A stretch of DNA of 64,000 nt, taken from the NCBI GenBank assembly GCA_030035585.1, contig CM057472.1:90393601-90457600 (forward strand). The letters are read 5' to 3'. Every line of letters begins with the position of its first letter. The stretch's first letter is position 1. Origin of the DNA: Dugong dugon (taxonomy: Eukaryota > Chordata > Mammalia > Sirenia > Dugongidae). Below the pieces are notes generated by a model. That model had not been told where the DNA came from and ran no database searches. It saw only the letters and a list, made by a program, of their open reading frames with translations. Below are positions 22,183 to 33,163 of the stretch, piece by piece. Both the position numbers and the translations under genes were made by a program.

Positions 22183-22921
22183 CCTGTCCAGTTTTTGTAA
22201 ATGGTTAGATATTGTCTGCTTTTTTCAGGGCATTCAGGAGTTATTTTTCTCATTTATGGATTGTAGATTTGTTTGTTTTGTCCCTTTTTAAAAAAAAAAT
22301 TTGACTATGTCTCAGCAGGCGGACTGTGTGTTCTTTGTTGTTTGCTCGTCTGTGCACTCAATACTTTTCACCTCCTTCTCCAACTGGCAGGGTCAGTCCC
22401 TCATATATGGTACAGCAGGGCAGGTCTCGTTGAAGAGGAGTTACTGGGATGGGTTGTTTGTGGCACTTACTACAGCCACCAGGGTGGGTCGGTAATCAGT
22501 GCAGGGCAGGTTCCAGTAGGCCGTGCCCGTGCTGCTTGGTGGTGTGAAGTCAAGCGCACGGTGTAGGTAGGCAGGATGCAGTGGGGAGATTGTGATTTGT
22601 GGAGCGGTCGTTTTGTCTCCCGCTGGATGCTCCGTGAGGCTGCTTTCTTGTACCCATTTTCTGCTCTCCGATAGGAGTCCAAGATGGTGGATCCACGCTG
22701 CATTAGCTGGTAGGGGACCTCTGCATGAATCTCTCCTCGCTCTCCGTTCTCTGTCAGTTTTCTCACTCCATTTGGTGCTTGGCTGAGTTCTTTATCTCTT
22801 CATTTGATGTTTTAGGGTTTCAGGATTGTTGTATTCTCTGTTCGGCTTAGTTTTTCGGATCTTTGCTGTGGAGGGACGGCGTGGTGCTTCTGCCTAGAGC
22901 ACCATTTTGCCAGAACTCCCC
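22183..22921 (-). promoter_or_regulatory. L1 copy B 5' UTR, short form
   Basis: 739 bp aligning to the two outer parts of the copy A 5' UTR, with the junction at about 22605. The monomer block is absent. In the sense direction AAAATGG lies at bases 14-20 (plus strand CCATTTT, 22902-22908), a YY1-like position. CCAAGATGGTGG at 22679-22690 is a second YY1-like match. Regulatory function is inferred from family knowledge. Confidence 0.7.
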
Positions 22922-22938
22922 GAGCCTGCACATTTTCT
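22922..22938. repeat. Right target-site duplication of L1 copy B
   Basis: Identical over 17 bases to 15740-15756 and directly adjoins the L1 5' end. Confidence 0.93.
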
Positions 22939-23075
22939 GACTTGACTCCAGGTGAATACAAATTTAAGTAAATGCAAAACTGGATTTTGAAATTTTATGA
23001 AAACCTCAAATTCAGCTCTGCCATTAGGTGGCAGCAGTACAACATGAAAAGCGTTTAGGCACTAAATGGAGTAAC

Positions 23076-23109
<34 letters not shown>

Positions 23110-24715
23110 TTGATGATGATGGTGATGATGATGATGACTGAGGCATGCAACCTTGGATTTATATACTGTCTTTATTCCAATGTAATTTTATTGCTGTTTT
23201 CATATTAACTCTCACAATATACATGGGAAATGGGAAGGGAAAAGTCTTATTTCCAAGTTTGGCGGTGGGACTAATTAAACTCAAATTTATTGAGGGACTT
23301 GTGCAATTAGCCTAGCAAATTACTGTGAGAACTCGTGGTGGAATTTAGCCTTTGGGACCCAAATCCAGCATTCTACTAGCCTGCACTCCTTTCCACAAAG
23401 CATTAATAGTCTTTGAACTTAAATTTACCAATGAATTATATTTCACACACCAGATTAAAACAAGAAGTAGAGGAAGGCGTAGGGTTAAAATAGAGATCTA
23501 AAAGTGGGGGAAAAATGTTGTCTTAGGGTAACAACATCTGTGAGCTTTTTGAGGCCAGATAGCCTAGTTTCGTGAACACCAGGCGCTTGTAGTTTGAGTG
23601 TGTTTCTTCCACGTCATTAACGGCATGTAGGCGCTCTTTCATGATCCTCAGTCCACCTGAAATAATATTTGGTGACCTACGCGGGGGCTGGAGGGCTGCA
23701 GAAGTGAACAATGCTTATATTGGTCAATGGTTTGGCACAATGGAAGGAAAGAAGCTGTGCATGTAGGGGCAGTGAGACCACCCTAAGGACTGGACCACAC
23801 TTCTCCCAGATTTATTTTGCAGTCAGTAATTGTCAAAAGCATAGCAGGGCTCTGAGCATGGGAGATCTGTGGGCGGGATGAACCCTGAACTATGCTTGGG
23901 TATCACATGCCTGGGCTTGAGGGAGTTAGGACTAAAAAAAATTATCTTTAGTTTTTGTTTTCTCTTCAACTTGCTTTTAAAGCAGAATGATAGTCTCAAG
24001 TCAAATCAAGACTTTTTCCTTTCTCTCTTGAGTAAAAGTCCAGATCTGTGTCACAGCACGTAGGAGTATTTGCAGTGCAGTTAAAAGCAGAGAGGTGCTA
24101 CAGGGTATAGCAGGTGGGAGTAAAACAGTTACAATACCAAGATGGAGGCACCATTGTTGGGATTTGGATAGGCAACACAGAAAAAAGGCACAGAGGACAT
24201 AATTTCTCACTAGTGAGGGAGATGGTAGCTACATAGATCGTAAACATATTTTTACCCCATTTTGGTTTTATAATGATGCTATGCGAAGTTTGGATTTTGA
24301 GCAATTAAACACAGTAATTGTATTCTCTGAAAAGAATTTAAGAACTCGGAACCTAGGACAGCAGGGAAAACAGAAGATTCCAGAACAATGGAGAACTGGG
24401 AGAGTAGAAGGGGATTTACATCAGAAAATCAGAGACATTTCAGAACAGTGACATTTTCTCATATAATTCTTGGACGGAAGCAAAGAACTGTCTTTTCTCA
24501 GAACACACAGTGAGCAAGTGTTGGGGTCTTTAGGCAGATGCTCATAATGTGGCTTCATTGCTGTCTTTGAAAAGAATTAAAAAATATTCCACAGCTAAAT
24601 ATAAATTATTGAGGGCTCTTCTTGTTTTGTGTCTCCCATGCCTCTACCTGTTTCTTTTAGTGTGAATTGTTGGGCTTGCAGAAGGAGAGAACTATTTAAT
24701 GATGTCCTATGTGTG
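22939..24715. other. Unique sequence with one microsatellite
   Basis: No gene recognised. A (GAT)n microsatellite lies at 23073-23138. A 62-codon minus-strand frame at 23523-23711 has no family features. Confidence 0.5.
23073..23138. repeat. (GAT)n microsatellite
   Basis: About 22 units of gat with interruptions (gttgat, ggtgat). Confidence 0.95.
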
Positions 24716-25699
24716 CCAGACTAAGAGGCAGTCATTCGAACAGAACAAGGGGATACTGTGTGGTTGAAAGTCAGGAAAGGTGTGTGTCAGGGTTGTATCC
24801 TTTCACCATACTTATTTAATCTGTATGCTGACCAAATATTCCAAGAAACTGGACTATATGAAGAAGAATGCGGCATCAGGATTAGAGGAAGACTCACTAA
24901 AACTTGTGATATGCAGATGACGCAACCTTGCTTGCTGCAAGTGAAGAGGACTTGAAGCACTTACTGATGAGGATCAGGGACTACAGCCTTCAGTAAGGAT
25001 TACACGTCAACATAAAGAAAACAAAAATCCTCACAACTGGACCAATAAGCACCATCATGATAAACAGAGAAAAGATTGAAGTTGTCAAGGATTTCATTTT
25101 ACTTGGATTCACAATGCCCATGGAAGCAGTGGTCAAGAAATCAAATGACTTGTTGTATTGGGCAAATCTGCTACAAAAGACCTCTTTAAAGTGTTAAAAA
25201 GCAAAGATGTCACTTTGAGGACTAAGGTACACCTGACCCAAGCCATGGAATTTTCAGTCTCCTCATATGCATGTGAAAACTAGACAATGAATACGGAAGA
25301 CCCAAGAAGAGTTAATGCCTTTGAACGATAGTGTTGGTGAAGAATATTGAGTATACTATGGATTGCCAGAAGAACAAACAAATCTGTCTTGGAAGATGTA
25401 CAGCCAGAATGCTCCTTAGAAACAAGGATGGTGAAACTTCATTTCGCATACTTTGGCCATGTTATGGCACACATGGAAGGACCAGACCCTGGATAAGGAC
25501 ATAATGCTTGATAAAGTAGAGGGTCAGAGAAAAAGAGGAAGACCTTTAAGGAGATGGATTGACACAGTGCCTGCAACAGTGGGCTCAAGCATAACAATGA
25601 TTGGGAGGATGGCACAGGACTGAGCAGTGTTGCATTCTGTCATACAAGGGGTTGCTATGAGTCGAAACTGACTCAACGGTACCTAACAACAACAACAAC
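24716..25699 (+). mobile_element. RTE/BovB-clade LINE, 5'-truncated
   Basis: Degenerate reverse transcriptase and 3' end of an RTE-type LINE. Readable text includes RKGVCQGCILSPYLFNLYAD (RT motif B region) and a YADDATLLA catalytic block at about 24908-24935, in a different frame. Further on comes degenerate C-terminal text (MINREKIEVVKDFI-like, then a WTMN..D-like block). The 3' end reads ggttgctatgagtcgaaactgactcaacgg followed by a (CAA)n tail. Several frameshifts and stops make it a dead copy. The 3' end matches the AfroSINE tail. Confidence 0.88.
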
Positions 25700-26801
25700 A
25701 TGCTTGCCAGGCATTTTACATATATTATTTCATTTGCTGGCGTTATTCAATGAACATTTATTGAGAACTTGCTATGTGCCTGGAACTGTGCTACAACAAC
25801 AAGGCTCTTGGTATAAAATCCATAGTCCCTATGTTACAGGATCTAATAGGAGAAATTGGCATTAATTGAGTCAACATGCACCTATATATGCATATATATC
25901 TACATAGTGGCAAGGGAAGTTTTGTGACTTATGCAGCAGGATGATGGCAGTATCATTCTTTAAAATAGTATATACATAGAAGGGTAATAAAGTTGGGTGG
26001 TTAGCAGTAGTAGGAAGATATGAATTTGGTATAGCACACATTGAGATCCAGGTAGAGGGATAAACAGGTGTGAGCTTAGGGTAGAGGTCTGGACTGGGGC
26101 TGTAACTTTGGTTTTCATGGTCGTATATATGGTACTTGAAATTGTGAGAAGGAATAAAATCATTTTGGCAGAGAGCAGAGAGTAAAGTAAGAGAAAAGAA
26201 TACTGTTTTAGAATGCAACCTTGTTGATGTTTGTGAGACTGCCAGTAAAATGAGGGCAGATACTATTCACTGGAATTAACAACGAGGAGGTGATTGGCCT
26301 CCTTAGAGAGTGTTCTGATGGTGGAGCAAAGGGAATAGTGGCTTGTCTGGAGATTAGTGTTGAGTGATCAGAAAATGAAGAAGTGGAGGTGGCAAGTGTA
26401 CACTACACTTTTAAGAATTTTGGCTGTGAGGAGGAGGAGAGAGGTTTCATTTATCTCTCATAAAAACGTTGGGAAGATGTTACTGTTATTATTTGCTCTA
26501 TTTTATAGGTGAGGAATCTGAAAGTTAATGATTCATGATGTATTAGTCTTTTGGTTGCCAATGAAAGAAACCCAACTTAAAATTTACTTAGGCAAAAGGG
26601 AGCACTTATAGCCTCTGGCCATTGCTTTCTTTGAACCTTATTATGCATTTCTATTAAAAAAGAAAAAAAGATTTTTTTCCTAAGTGCCTGAATGGAGTGG
26701 TTTCATCTCGAAGGCTTGGTCCTTCTCTCTCTTCTAGCTTTATGCATTTACCAAGTAGATGACTGAGTCCTCCTACTTCCTCCAACTCCAACAGCCATGT
26801 A
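25700..26801. other. Mostly unique sequence with old repeat traces
   Basis: About 25740-25790 ('gaacatttattgagaacttgctatgtgcctgg') looks like a MIR/L2-type remnant. About 26240-26450 resembles an old interspersed repeat that I could not name. No gene was seen. Confidence 0.45.
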
Positions 26802-27175
26802 CAAGCAGTCCCTGGGTTACTAATGATTGACTTATGTACAACTTGTAGTTACAAACCAAGCCCCATAAAACCGATTATATTAAAAATTCGAGGTACATAT
26901 AATGGTTTGTAATAAAGGGTGCTACTTGGTGATGCACATCAAAACATTATTATTATTATTACTGTATTATGTTAAAGATGTCTTGGTGTATCTGGAAGTG
27001 TTTCTTTAATTTTTTTTTTATGTATAGAAAGGTACACTATACAATATATACTAAGACGAACATTTGACCAACTGATGTTAGATATGAATTATACTTAATT
27101 CTTCCAACTTAAGAACAAATTCAATTTAAAGACAGATTTAGGAACAGAACTTATTTGTAATCTGGGCACTCTGCA
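26802..27175. mobile_element. Tigger-like non-autonomous DNA transposon
   Basis: A 374-bp element with imperfect terminal inverted repeats: agcagtccctgggttactaa on the left against gcagagtgcccagattacaaa read inward from the right. It is flanked by TA (26800-26801 and 27176-27177), the mariner/Tigger target. The interior is AT-rich and non-coding. The family name is by resemblance only. Confidence 0.65.
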
Positions 27176-28267
27176 TAGACAGTATCCATTTACAAGTCTT
27201 GCTGCTTCTGGCTATTTTCAGTTTTATTTTTTTATAATCAATCTCATCATTACAGAAGATGAGAAACACCTGTCTGTTATCCTCAGCATTCCTCTTCAAA
27301 GAAAGACATCTGGGAAAATCCCTCAAGTAACTAATCAATAAAGGAATGAAAGGTGAGAAGAAGGAGCTATTATGTGTTTTACAGACCCACTGCCTGGTTC
27401 TCATTGTGTCCTTCCCTAATGTAAAGGCCCTGAGATGGGGATGCTTTTGTGTCCCATTTTCTGTCCCATTATCCCTGTGGGATACATTTGTACCTGTAAG
27501 ACTATGTGTTCTTGTATTTTCTTTGCATAATATGGTCACCATAAGGAGAAAGTAAGGGGTTTCCTTCCTTAGAGTCAGAGTTGATGACCTCGACCCCTGC
27601 TGCCCTTGGTGCCAGTGATTTGAACCATGTAGCCCATGTCTAATCCTTGTCCCTTTTCTTTGGCATTCTCTGAGGCATTAAACATAAACTCAGCTCTAAT
27701 GGAAGGCCTGCACTGGCAGGGTTTGCATTCTGTGCAATGGAAAACAGATGACTGGATTTTTGATTGCTGTTGTCGTCGCTGACTTTAGGGCTTCTATATA
27801 TTTATAGAAGAATGTCTTGAGGTTAGAGATTTTGAATAAAGTAGAATGAAACATTAGTTTGCATAATATTCTTCATTGAAGCTGTGTCACAAAATGCTTC
27901 AGCTGTAAGTAGGGACCCAAAAGAGAAGGCATTGTAGAAGGCAGCTGTACTGAAGCGTTCATAAAGATTGGAAGCCTTTATGAGGGGCCTGAGCCAAGGT
28001 GAAAGATGTGTTTACTGAGAGTTTTTGTCCTTTGGGAAAATTAACTAGAGTCAGCTAGTAACCCCCATATGAGGATAGAAGGAGAGAGAGATGTTTTGCA
28101 GGCTGTGTGGGGCTCAGGGTGGCTGGGGCTGATTGGGACTTAGGTCCTTCCAATAACTGTACCACAGAGAGACCCAGACATGCATCTCAGGCCCTAGGAA
28201 AGGCTACCCTTTTGCACAAAAACCTTGAGTGGGAGAATTATACACAGGTTGATGCCTGGGCTATTTT
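27176..28267. other. Unique sequence
   Basis: No recognisable repeat or gene. Open frames of 65-134 codons (for example 27138-27542 minus) show no family features. Confidence 0.5.
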
Positions 28268-28284
28268 TTGGGAGGTGGAGCTGG

Positions 28285-28830
28285 GAATAACTACCACTTC
28301 TTGAGACCAATTTTGTGCCAGGCATTGAGCTATGCATTTTATTTTAACTGTCTGATTTAATCCTTAAAACGAATGCACAGGTGACAAAACGGATACCACT
28401 ACTACCGTTCCTAGCTGTAATAAACCGAAAACCAAACCCACTGTCGTCGAGTTGAATTCAGACTTCCAGCGACCTGTAGGATACAGTAGAACTGCCCCAT
28501 AGGGCTTCCAAGGCTGCAAATCTTTACGGAAGCAGACTGCCACGTCTTTCTCCCATGGAATGACTGGTGGGTTCAAACCTCTGACCTTTAGGTTAACAGC
28601 CTACTTGTAGTAATAGCTAACATTACTGGGTGCATACTGTGTGTCAGACATTGCTTTAGACGCTTCCATGGATTATTTCATTCCAATTTTTATAACAGCC
28701 TTATAAAGTAGTTACCATTTGTATAGCCATTTCATAGATAAGGAAGCCAAAGCAGAAAAAGTTTAAGTAACTCACCTAGTAAATGTCAGAGCCAGGGTTT
28801 GGAACCAGAGAGTCTGATTCCAGAGCCTGT
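28285..28830 (-). repeat. Two MIR remnants split by a SINE
   Basis: 28285-28400 ('cttgagaccaattttgtgccaggcattgagc') and 28611-28830 ('gtgcatactgtgtgtcagacattgc...aggaagccaaagcag...gtcagagccagggtttgg') are both antisense MIR. Each restarts the same MIR end, so they are two elements, not one split copy. Confidence 0.7.
28422..28603 (-). mobile_element. AfroSINE, head truncated
   Basis: An antisense copy from ccaaacccactgtcgtcgag to ttaggttaacagcc. It lacks the outermost tRNA-like head. The 'gcagactgccacgtctttctccc' middle of the long form is present. Confidence 0.85.
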
Positions 28831-29238
28831 GACTTTTACTATGGCATAACTTAGTGTCAACATGCTCCCAGGACCATGCTGGGCACTGGGGACAGAGCAG
28901 ACCTAAGACAGACATGATCCCTACCTTCACAGAATTTACATGTTAGTGGCAGACAGGCGAAGTGAATTGTCTAGAGCTACACAGCTATTCAGGGTTGGAG
29001 ATCTGGACTGAGGTCTCTCAAAAGAGCTGCATTCTATACAGCATACCTCTCCCCCTCCCTAAGTACTCCCCCACTTTTGATCAGATGCAGTGTTCATGGT
29101 GAAGCCACACTCTCTCAGGGTGGCTCTCAGCCAGCTACTGAGCACAGAGGAGGAACTAGAGCCATAGCATTTGTTCATGACAAAGGACTTACCTAAATGG
29201 GCAATCTTTGCTTTGGAGCTCTCTATAGCCCCACCACT
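28831..29238. other. Intergenic, old repeat traces
   Basis: About 28860-29030 contains MIR-like text ('ggaccatgctgggcactggggacagagc', 'agctacacagctattcagggttgg'). No gene. Confidence 0.45.
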
Positions 29239-29886
29239 GGAGCCCTGGTGGTGCAGTGGTTAAGAATTTGGCTGCTAACCAAAAGGTTGGCAGTTCAAAT
29301 CCACCAGCTGCTGTTCAGGAACTGTCTTAGTCATCTAGTGCCGCCATAACAGAAATACCACAACTGGATGGTTTTAACGAAGAGAAGTTTATTTCATCAC
29401 AGTCAAAGTAGGCTAAAAGCCCAAATTCAGGGCGTCAGCTCCAGGGGAAGGCTTTTTCTCTCTGTCGGCCTTCTTCTCTTCAGTGTTCTCCCGGACTAGG
29501 AGCTTCTCGGTGCAGGAACCCCGGTCCAAAGGAAATGCTCTGCTCCCGGCACTGCTTTCTTGATGGTATGAGGTCCCCCTGTCTCACTGCTCACTTCAGT
29601 CTTTTATATCTCAAGAGATTGCCTCAGGACACAATCCAGTCTTGTAGATCAGGTCCTGCCTTACTAACACAACTGCCACCCATCCTCCCTCATTAACATC
29701 ATAGAAGCAGGTTTACAACATATAGGAAAATCACACAGTACCAGGAATCATGGCCTAGCCAAATTGATACACACATTTTTTGGGGGACATAGTTCAAACC
29801 ATGACAGAAACCTTATGAGGCAGGTCTACTCTGTCCTATAAAGTTGCTATAGTTGGAATCAACTCAGTGGCAATGGGTTTTTTTTA
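29239..29886 (+). mobile_element. AfroSINE split by an LTR insertion
   Basis: The head ggagccctggtggtgcagtgg starts at 29239 and runs to 29322. The SINE resumes at 29807 with aaccttatgaggcaggtctactctg and ends with ttggaatcaactcagtggcaatgggttttttt. The two parts join correctly once the LTR at 29323-29806 is removed. The SINE is therefore older than this LTR. Confidence 0.9.
29323..29806 (-). mobile_element. Solo LTR, MaLR-like
   Basis: 484 bp bounded by tgtcttagtc...ccatgaca (TG...CA), flanked by ggaac (29318-29322) and gaaac (29807-29811), a 5-bp duplication with one mismatch. Read on the minus strand it starts TGTCATGGTTTGAACTATGT, similar to mammalian MaLR LTR starts, so minus is taken as sense. 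The family is shared with 36179-36811 and 37795-38291. No coding capacity. Confidence 0.75.
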
Positions 29887-30687
29887 TAGATTGGCCAAGG
29901 CCATGACCTTCACAGAGCTGCACCACAGTGTTAGAGTCCCCTGCCCAGTCCTCCTCTCTTCCCCCTCTCCTTCCATTGGTATAAGACCTGCATCACTGTC
30001 TGAAGGCTCTCCCTGCTTACTGCTGCTCCCTCTCTCTTTATCCAGCACAGAAGTTTCCTCCAACAAATCTCTTGCACTTCTGACTCTATCTTGGCATCTG
30101 CTTCTTGGAGAACCAGAACAGACACAAAGGACACAAGGGAGCATTAGTCAGGAGAGGCTTGATTATACCGCAGTAACAAATTAACCCCCAAATCTCAGTA
30201 ACTGAACACAAAAAGGTTCACTTCACCCATGCTACATATCCAGTGCAGGTTGGTGGGTGGGTGGGGGGCTCTGCTCCTCATAGATACCCAGACTGACAGG
30301 GGCCCAGACCTATACACTGGTTTGCTATGAAGAAATATGGATGAAGAGACAACTTTTGTGGCCAGGTCTGGGAATGACTTAAATCACTTCTGCCCATGTC
30401 ACACTGTCCAGAAATCAGTCACATCATCCCAATTAACAGGGTACCATCTTCCTGTGTGCCCAGAACAAGGCAACAAAGTGAGAAATAAGCAGTGTCTGTG
30501 CCTCTGGAGGTCAAAATGTGCTAAGCTCTATCTGTTTGCTAAGTGTGAAATTAGCCCTAGTTTATGAATGGGGCACCTGAAGCTGAAGAGATGCCAAGTA
30601 TTTTACTCAAGGTCATAAGGCTAGCAAGAGGTAGAGCCAGAATTTGGAGTCATTTATGTCTGACTACAAATCATGCTTTTAACACTC
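29887..30687. other. Old LTR-like repeat traces and MIR fragment
   Basis: About 30145-30500 ('cagtaacaaattaacccccaaatctcagtaactg' onward) resembles an ancient LTR-type repeat that I cannot name. About 30568-30660 is an antisense MIR fragment interrupted by the next SINE. No gene. Confidence 0.45.
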
Positions 30688-30985
30688 TGGGGTAGCTCAG
30701 TGGTAGAATTCTCACCTTCCATGTAGGAGACCTGGGTTCAATTCCCAGCCAATGTACCTCAAATGCAGCTACCACCCATCAGTCACTGGAGGCTTGCCTG
30801 TTGCTATGCTGCTGAACAAGTTTCAGCTAAGCTTCCAGACTAAGACGGACTATAAAGAAAGACCTGATGATCTACTTCCAAAAAAATCAGTCAATGAAAA
30901 CCCTGTGGATTACAACAGTCTGATCCCATTGTGCGTGGGGTCACGGTGAATTGAGGGCCAACTCAACAGCATCTGACAACAACAA
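30688..30985 (+). mobile_element. SINE with tRNA-Gly-like head
   Basis: The head ggggtagctcagtggtagaattctc...gacctgggttcaattcccagcc has A-box (tagctcagtgg) and B-box (ggttcaattcc) sequences and resembles tRNA-Gly. It passes into a body with cagtcactggaggcttgc and cttccagactaagacggac, and ends in an RTE-like tail (ggtgaattgagggccaactcaacagcatctgacaacaac). It is a complete composite SINE: RNA polymerase III head, middle segment and LINE tail. It is distinct from the common AfroSINE head. Confidence 0.8.
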
Positions 30986-33163
30986 TGGGAACAAAAGAAA
31001 TGACTAAATGTTAGGGGATTGTTGGAGGCCGAAAGGTGTTAAATCTTGACCATAAACACCTAAATCTCTCCAGAGTACGTTGAAAGAAGTTTCTGTGAAG
31101 TGTCTGAGACACTGGAAACAGGATTGAGATTTGTGCCAACTCTAACGTACTAAGCATCTTCCTTTACTGCTTCTGTTTTATTTCTGAATAGGACAGATAG
31201 CATTTTAGTGGCATTTTTTCCCCTTACCTCCAACCATCTTTGGGGCAGGAGGAGAATATTTGTTTAGCTTTCACTGCCTTTAGGTAGAACAGACACCAAG
31301 TGGCAAAAAATGAGTTGAACAAGTTTGGGTGTTTTTTTTTTTTTGCCTTTTTTGATTGTATTTAATAGTTTTGAAGATCACTACAAAATAATGTGGCTGT
31401 TGAAAGAAATGCTTTTTGCCCAGTGTCTTTCTGGCCAAGGTTTTGAGAAAAGACAACTATAAATAGCTGGCGATAAGAGAAAATTGCTGTGATCTGCGAA
31501 TAAAAACGGGAAATACAAAAGGACCACCCTGAGACGTTTTCAGATAAAAATTATGGTTCCCCTCTCAGGGCCTAAGATTGCTACTTCTTGGAAGATGGAA
31601 AGGACGAGAACATGATGGATGTTTCCCCTCCCTTGTTTGTTTTCAAAGATGTTTTGACTTAGTTGCTTTTATTCTGTAGAACTTAGAGCTCTTCATGTCT
31701 ATTAAACATTTTAAATTGACTGTGAATTTTCTCAAAAAGTAGGTAGTCTACAAATAGAGGTTTCTTATTCATAAGGCAACCATTCAGTTCTTTTAGTTCT
31801 TTGTCTAAATTAACTTCTGTTTCCTTTCTTCTCCTGTCCCTAGGTGCCTTCTGGAGCAGATGTAGTGGGGTGGGGGAAGAGGTAGAAACAAATACAAAGA
31901 AAAATTGGCACCTGTTCGACTGTTAAATGGATAATGCCCTTTGTGTTTATTTCTCGCCAATAAACCATTTTCAGTTTCCTGCCAAAATGTTTGTTTGTCA
32001 TTGATTAAACTTCAAATTTTTATTACCCAGAATTAACTATAATGTTTATGAAAATGGAAGGTGAAAAGAGACAATTTCTCTGAGAGTTGTTCTATTTTCC
32101 TGGAACCACAAGACTTCGCTAAGCCGACATAATCTTCCTTCCATTTGAAATACAGGTCTTATCAACTGGAAATAATGGGGCCACAGCTCAGATACACAGC
32201 CACTGTTTGGAATAACACACAGAGGTCTGTTTACTATGTGCTTTTGGTTTGATATGAAATGTTGGTTTCCAGCAATTGTCTTAAGATAAAAAGACTGGGA
32301 AACTGTGATCTGCAGGTTCAATGAAGACAAACTGGTTTAGGTTTCTACAGACCTATTGCTATGCGTGTACACTTATACTTTCCTTTCAAGTTACATCTAT
32401 CTTCTGTGCTGGAGATCCTCCCTGCCCCTATGCATTAAATGGGCTTCTGTAGAATTGTGTCCCAGTAGCTGGTGGGAGCTCTGTCAGTATCAGGAAAGTA
32501 GAAGAAGAATGTCTCCGAGATCAAAGTCATCCTGACAACTTGACATGGAGAAGGGGGAAAAAAAGGAAGTTGAAATTGAGACAGAATAAAGTCAGAGAGG
32601 AAACTTGCTCAGGGACATTTTTAGACATAAAACTTGTGATATTAACATTTCCTTTATTTTTTGAAAAATGAAATAAATTGCTTCCCAGTGACCCTGAAGG
32701 TCATTAGTACCAGCTGCAGCTTCACGCTTCAGAGAGGGAATAACATTGAGGAGAAATGCAGTAGGTGGGGAGTTGGGAGTGGGACCAAACATGTGCACGG
32801 CTTAGTAAGCCTGGACATTTACAGCCAAGTTCAGCAGAGTAAACTGAGCTGTCCCTAGAATCTAGTTTAGTTGTCCAATTAGAAAGCACGGTAGAGTAGG
32901 ATCCAGAAGACAGAATGCAACCTTAATACTATCCCTAGTTGTATAATTTGTTGTACAACTCCATTTATCTGGGCATAAGTTTTCTTTATTTGCAACACCA
33001 AGGGTTGGACTAGATGACCTATAATCCCCAAGAATCTAGCTAACTGTACAGAGTGATGCGTCTGTAATTAAACTTTCTATTATCTGTCTTTGGTCAAGAA
33101 GACACTCAATGAACACAAATTTATCATGCACTTTCTCTTTGCTAGGCACTGTGATAGGGTATA
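30986..33163. other. Unique sequence, over 2 kb
   Basis: I recognise no mobile element between about 31000 and 33100, apart from a T run at 31331-31344. It contains no credible coding frame. The absence of repeats in such a repeat-rich window makes it worth a conservation check. Confidence 0.5.

Larger units (their letters stand above)
15757..22921 (-). mobile_element. Full-length L1 LINE copy B
   Basis: A complete 7165-bp minus-strand L1 bounded by a perfect 17-bp duplication. In sense order it has a 739-bp 5' UTR (22921-22183), a broken ORF1 (22182-21183), a spacer (21182-20759), a broken ORF2 (20758-16932) and a ~1.2-kb 3' UTR (16931-15757) ending in a short A tail. The perfect duplication argues for a fairly recent insertion, although both main ORFs already carry several lesions. 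It lies in the same orientation as copy A, about 15 kb from 5' end to 5' end. Confidence 0.95.

Noticed and set aside
23073-23138. A CRISPR-like or satellite array.
   Set aside because: It is a plain trinucleotide microsatellite without spacers.
23523-23711. A 62-codon minus-strand frame with a protein-like mixture of residues.
   Set aside because: Too short, no recognised family, and no splice context that I could defend.
29930-30110. A CT-rich stretch as a promoter or CpG island.
   Set aside because: CpG is scarce and the text reads as part of an old repeat or unique DNA; no promoter signal visible.
30688-30760. A tRNA-Gly gene, because of A and B boxes and a near-complete tRNA-like sequence.
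   Set aside because: The sequence continues without a terminator into a SINE body with an RTE-type tail, and the tRNA fold is degraded. It is a SINE head.
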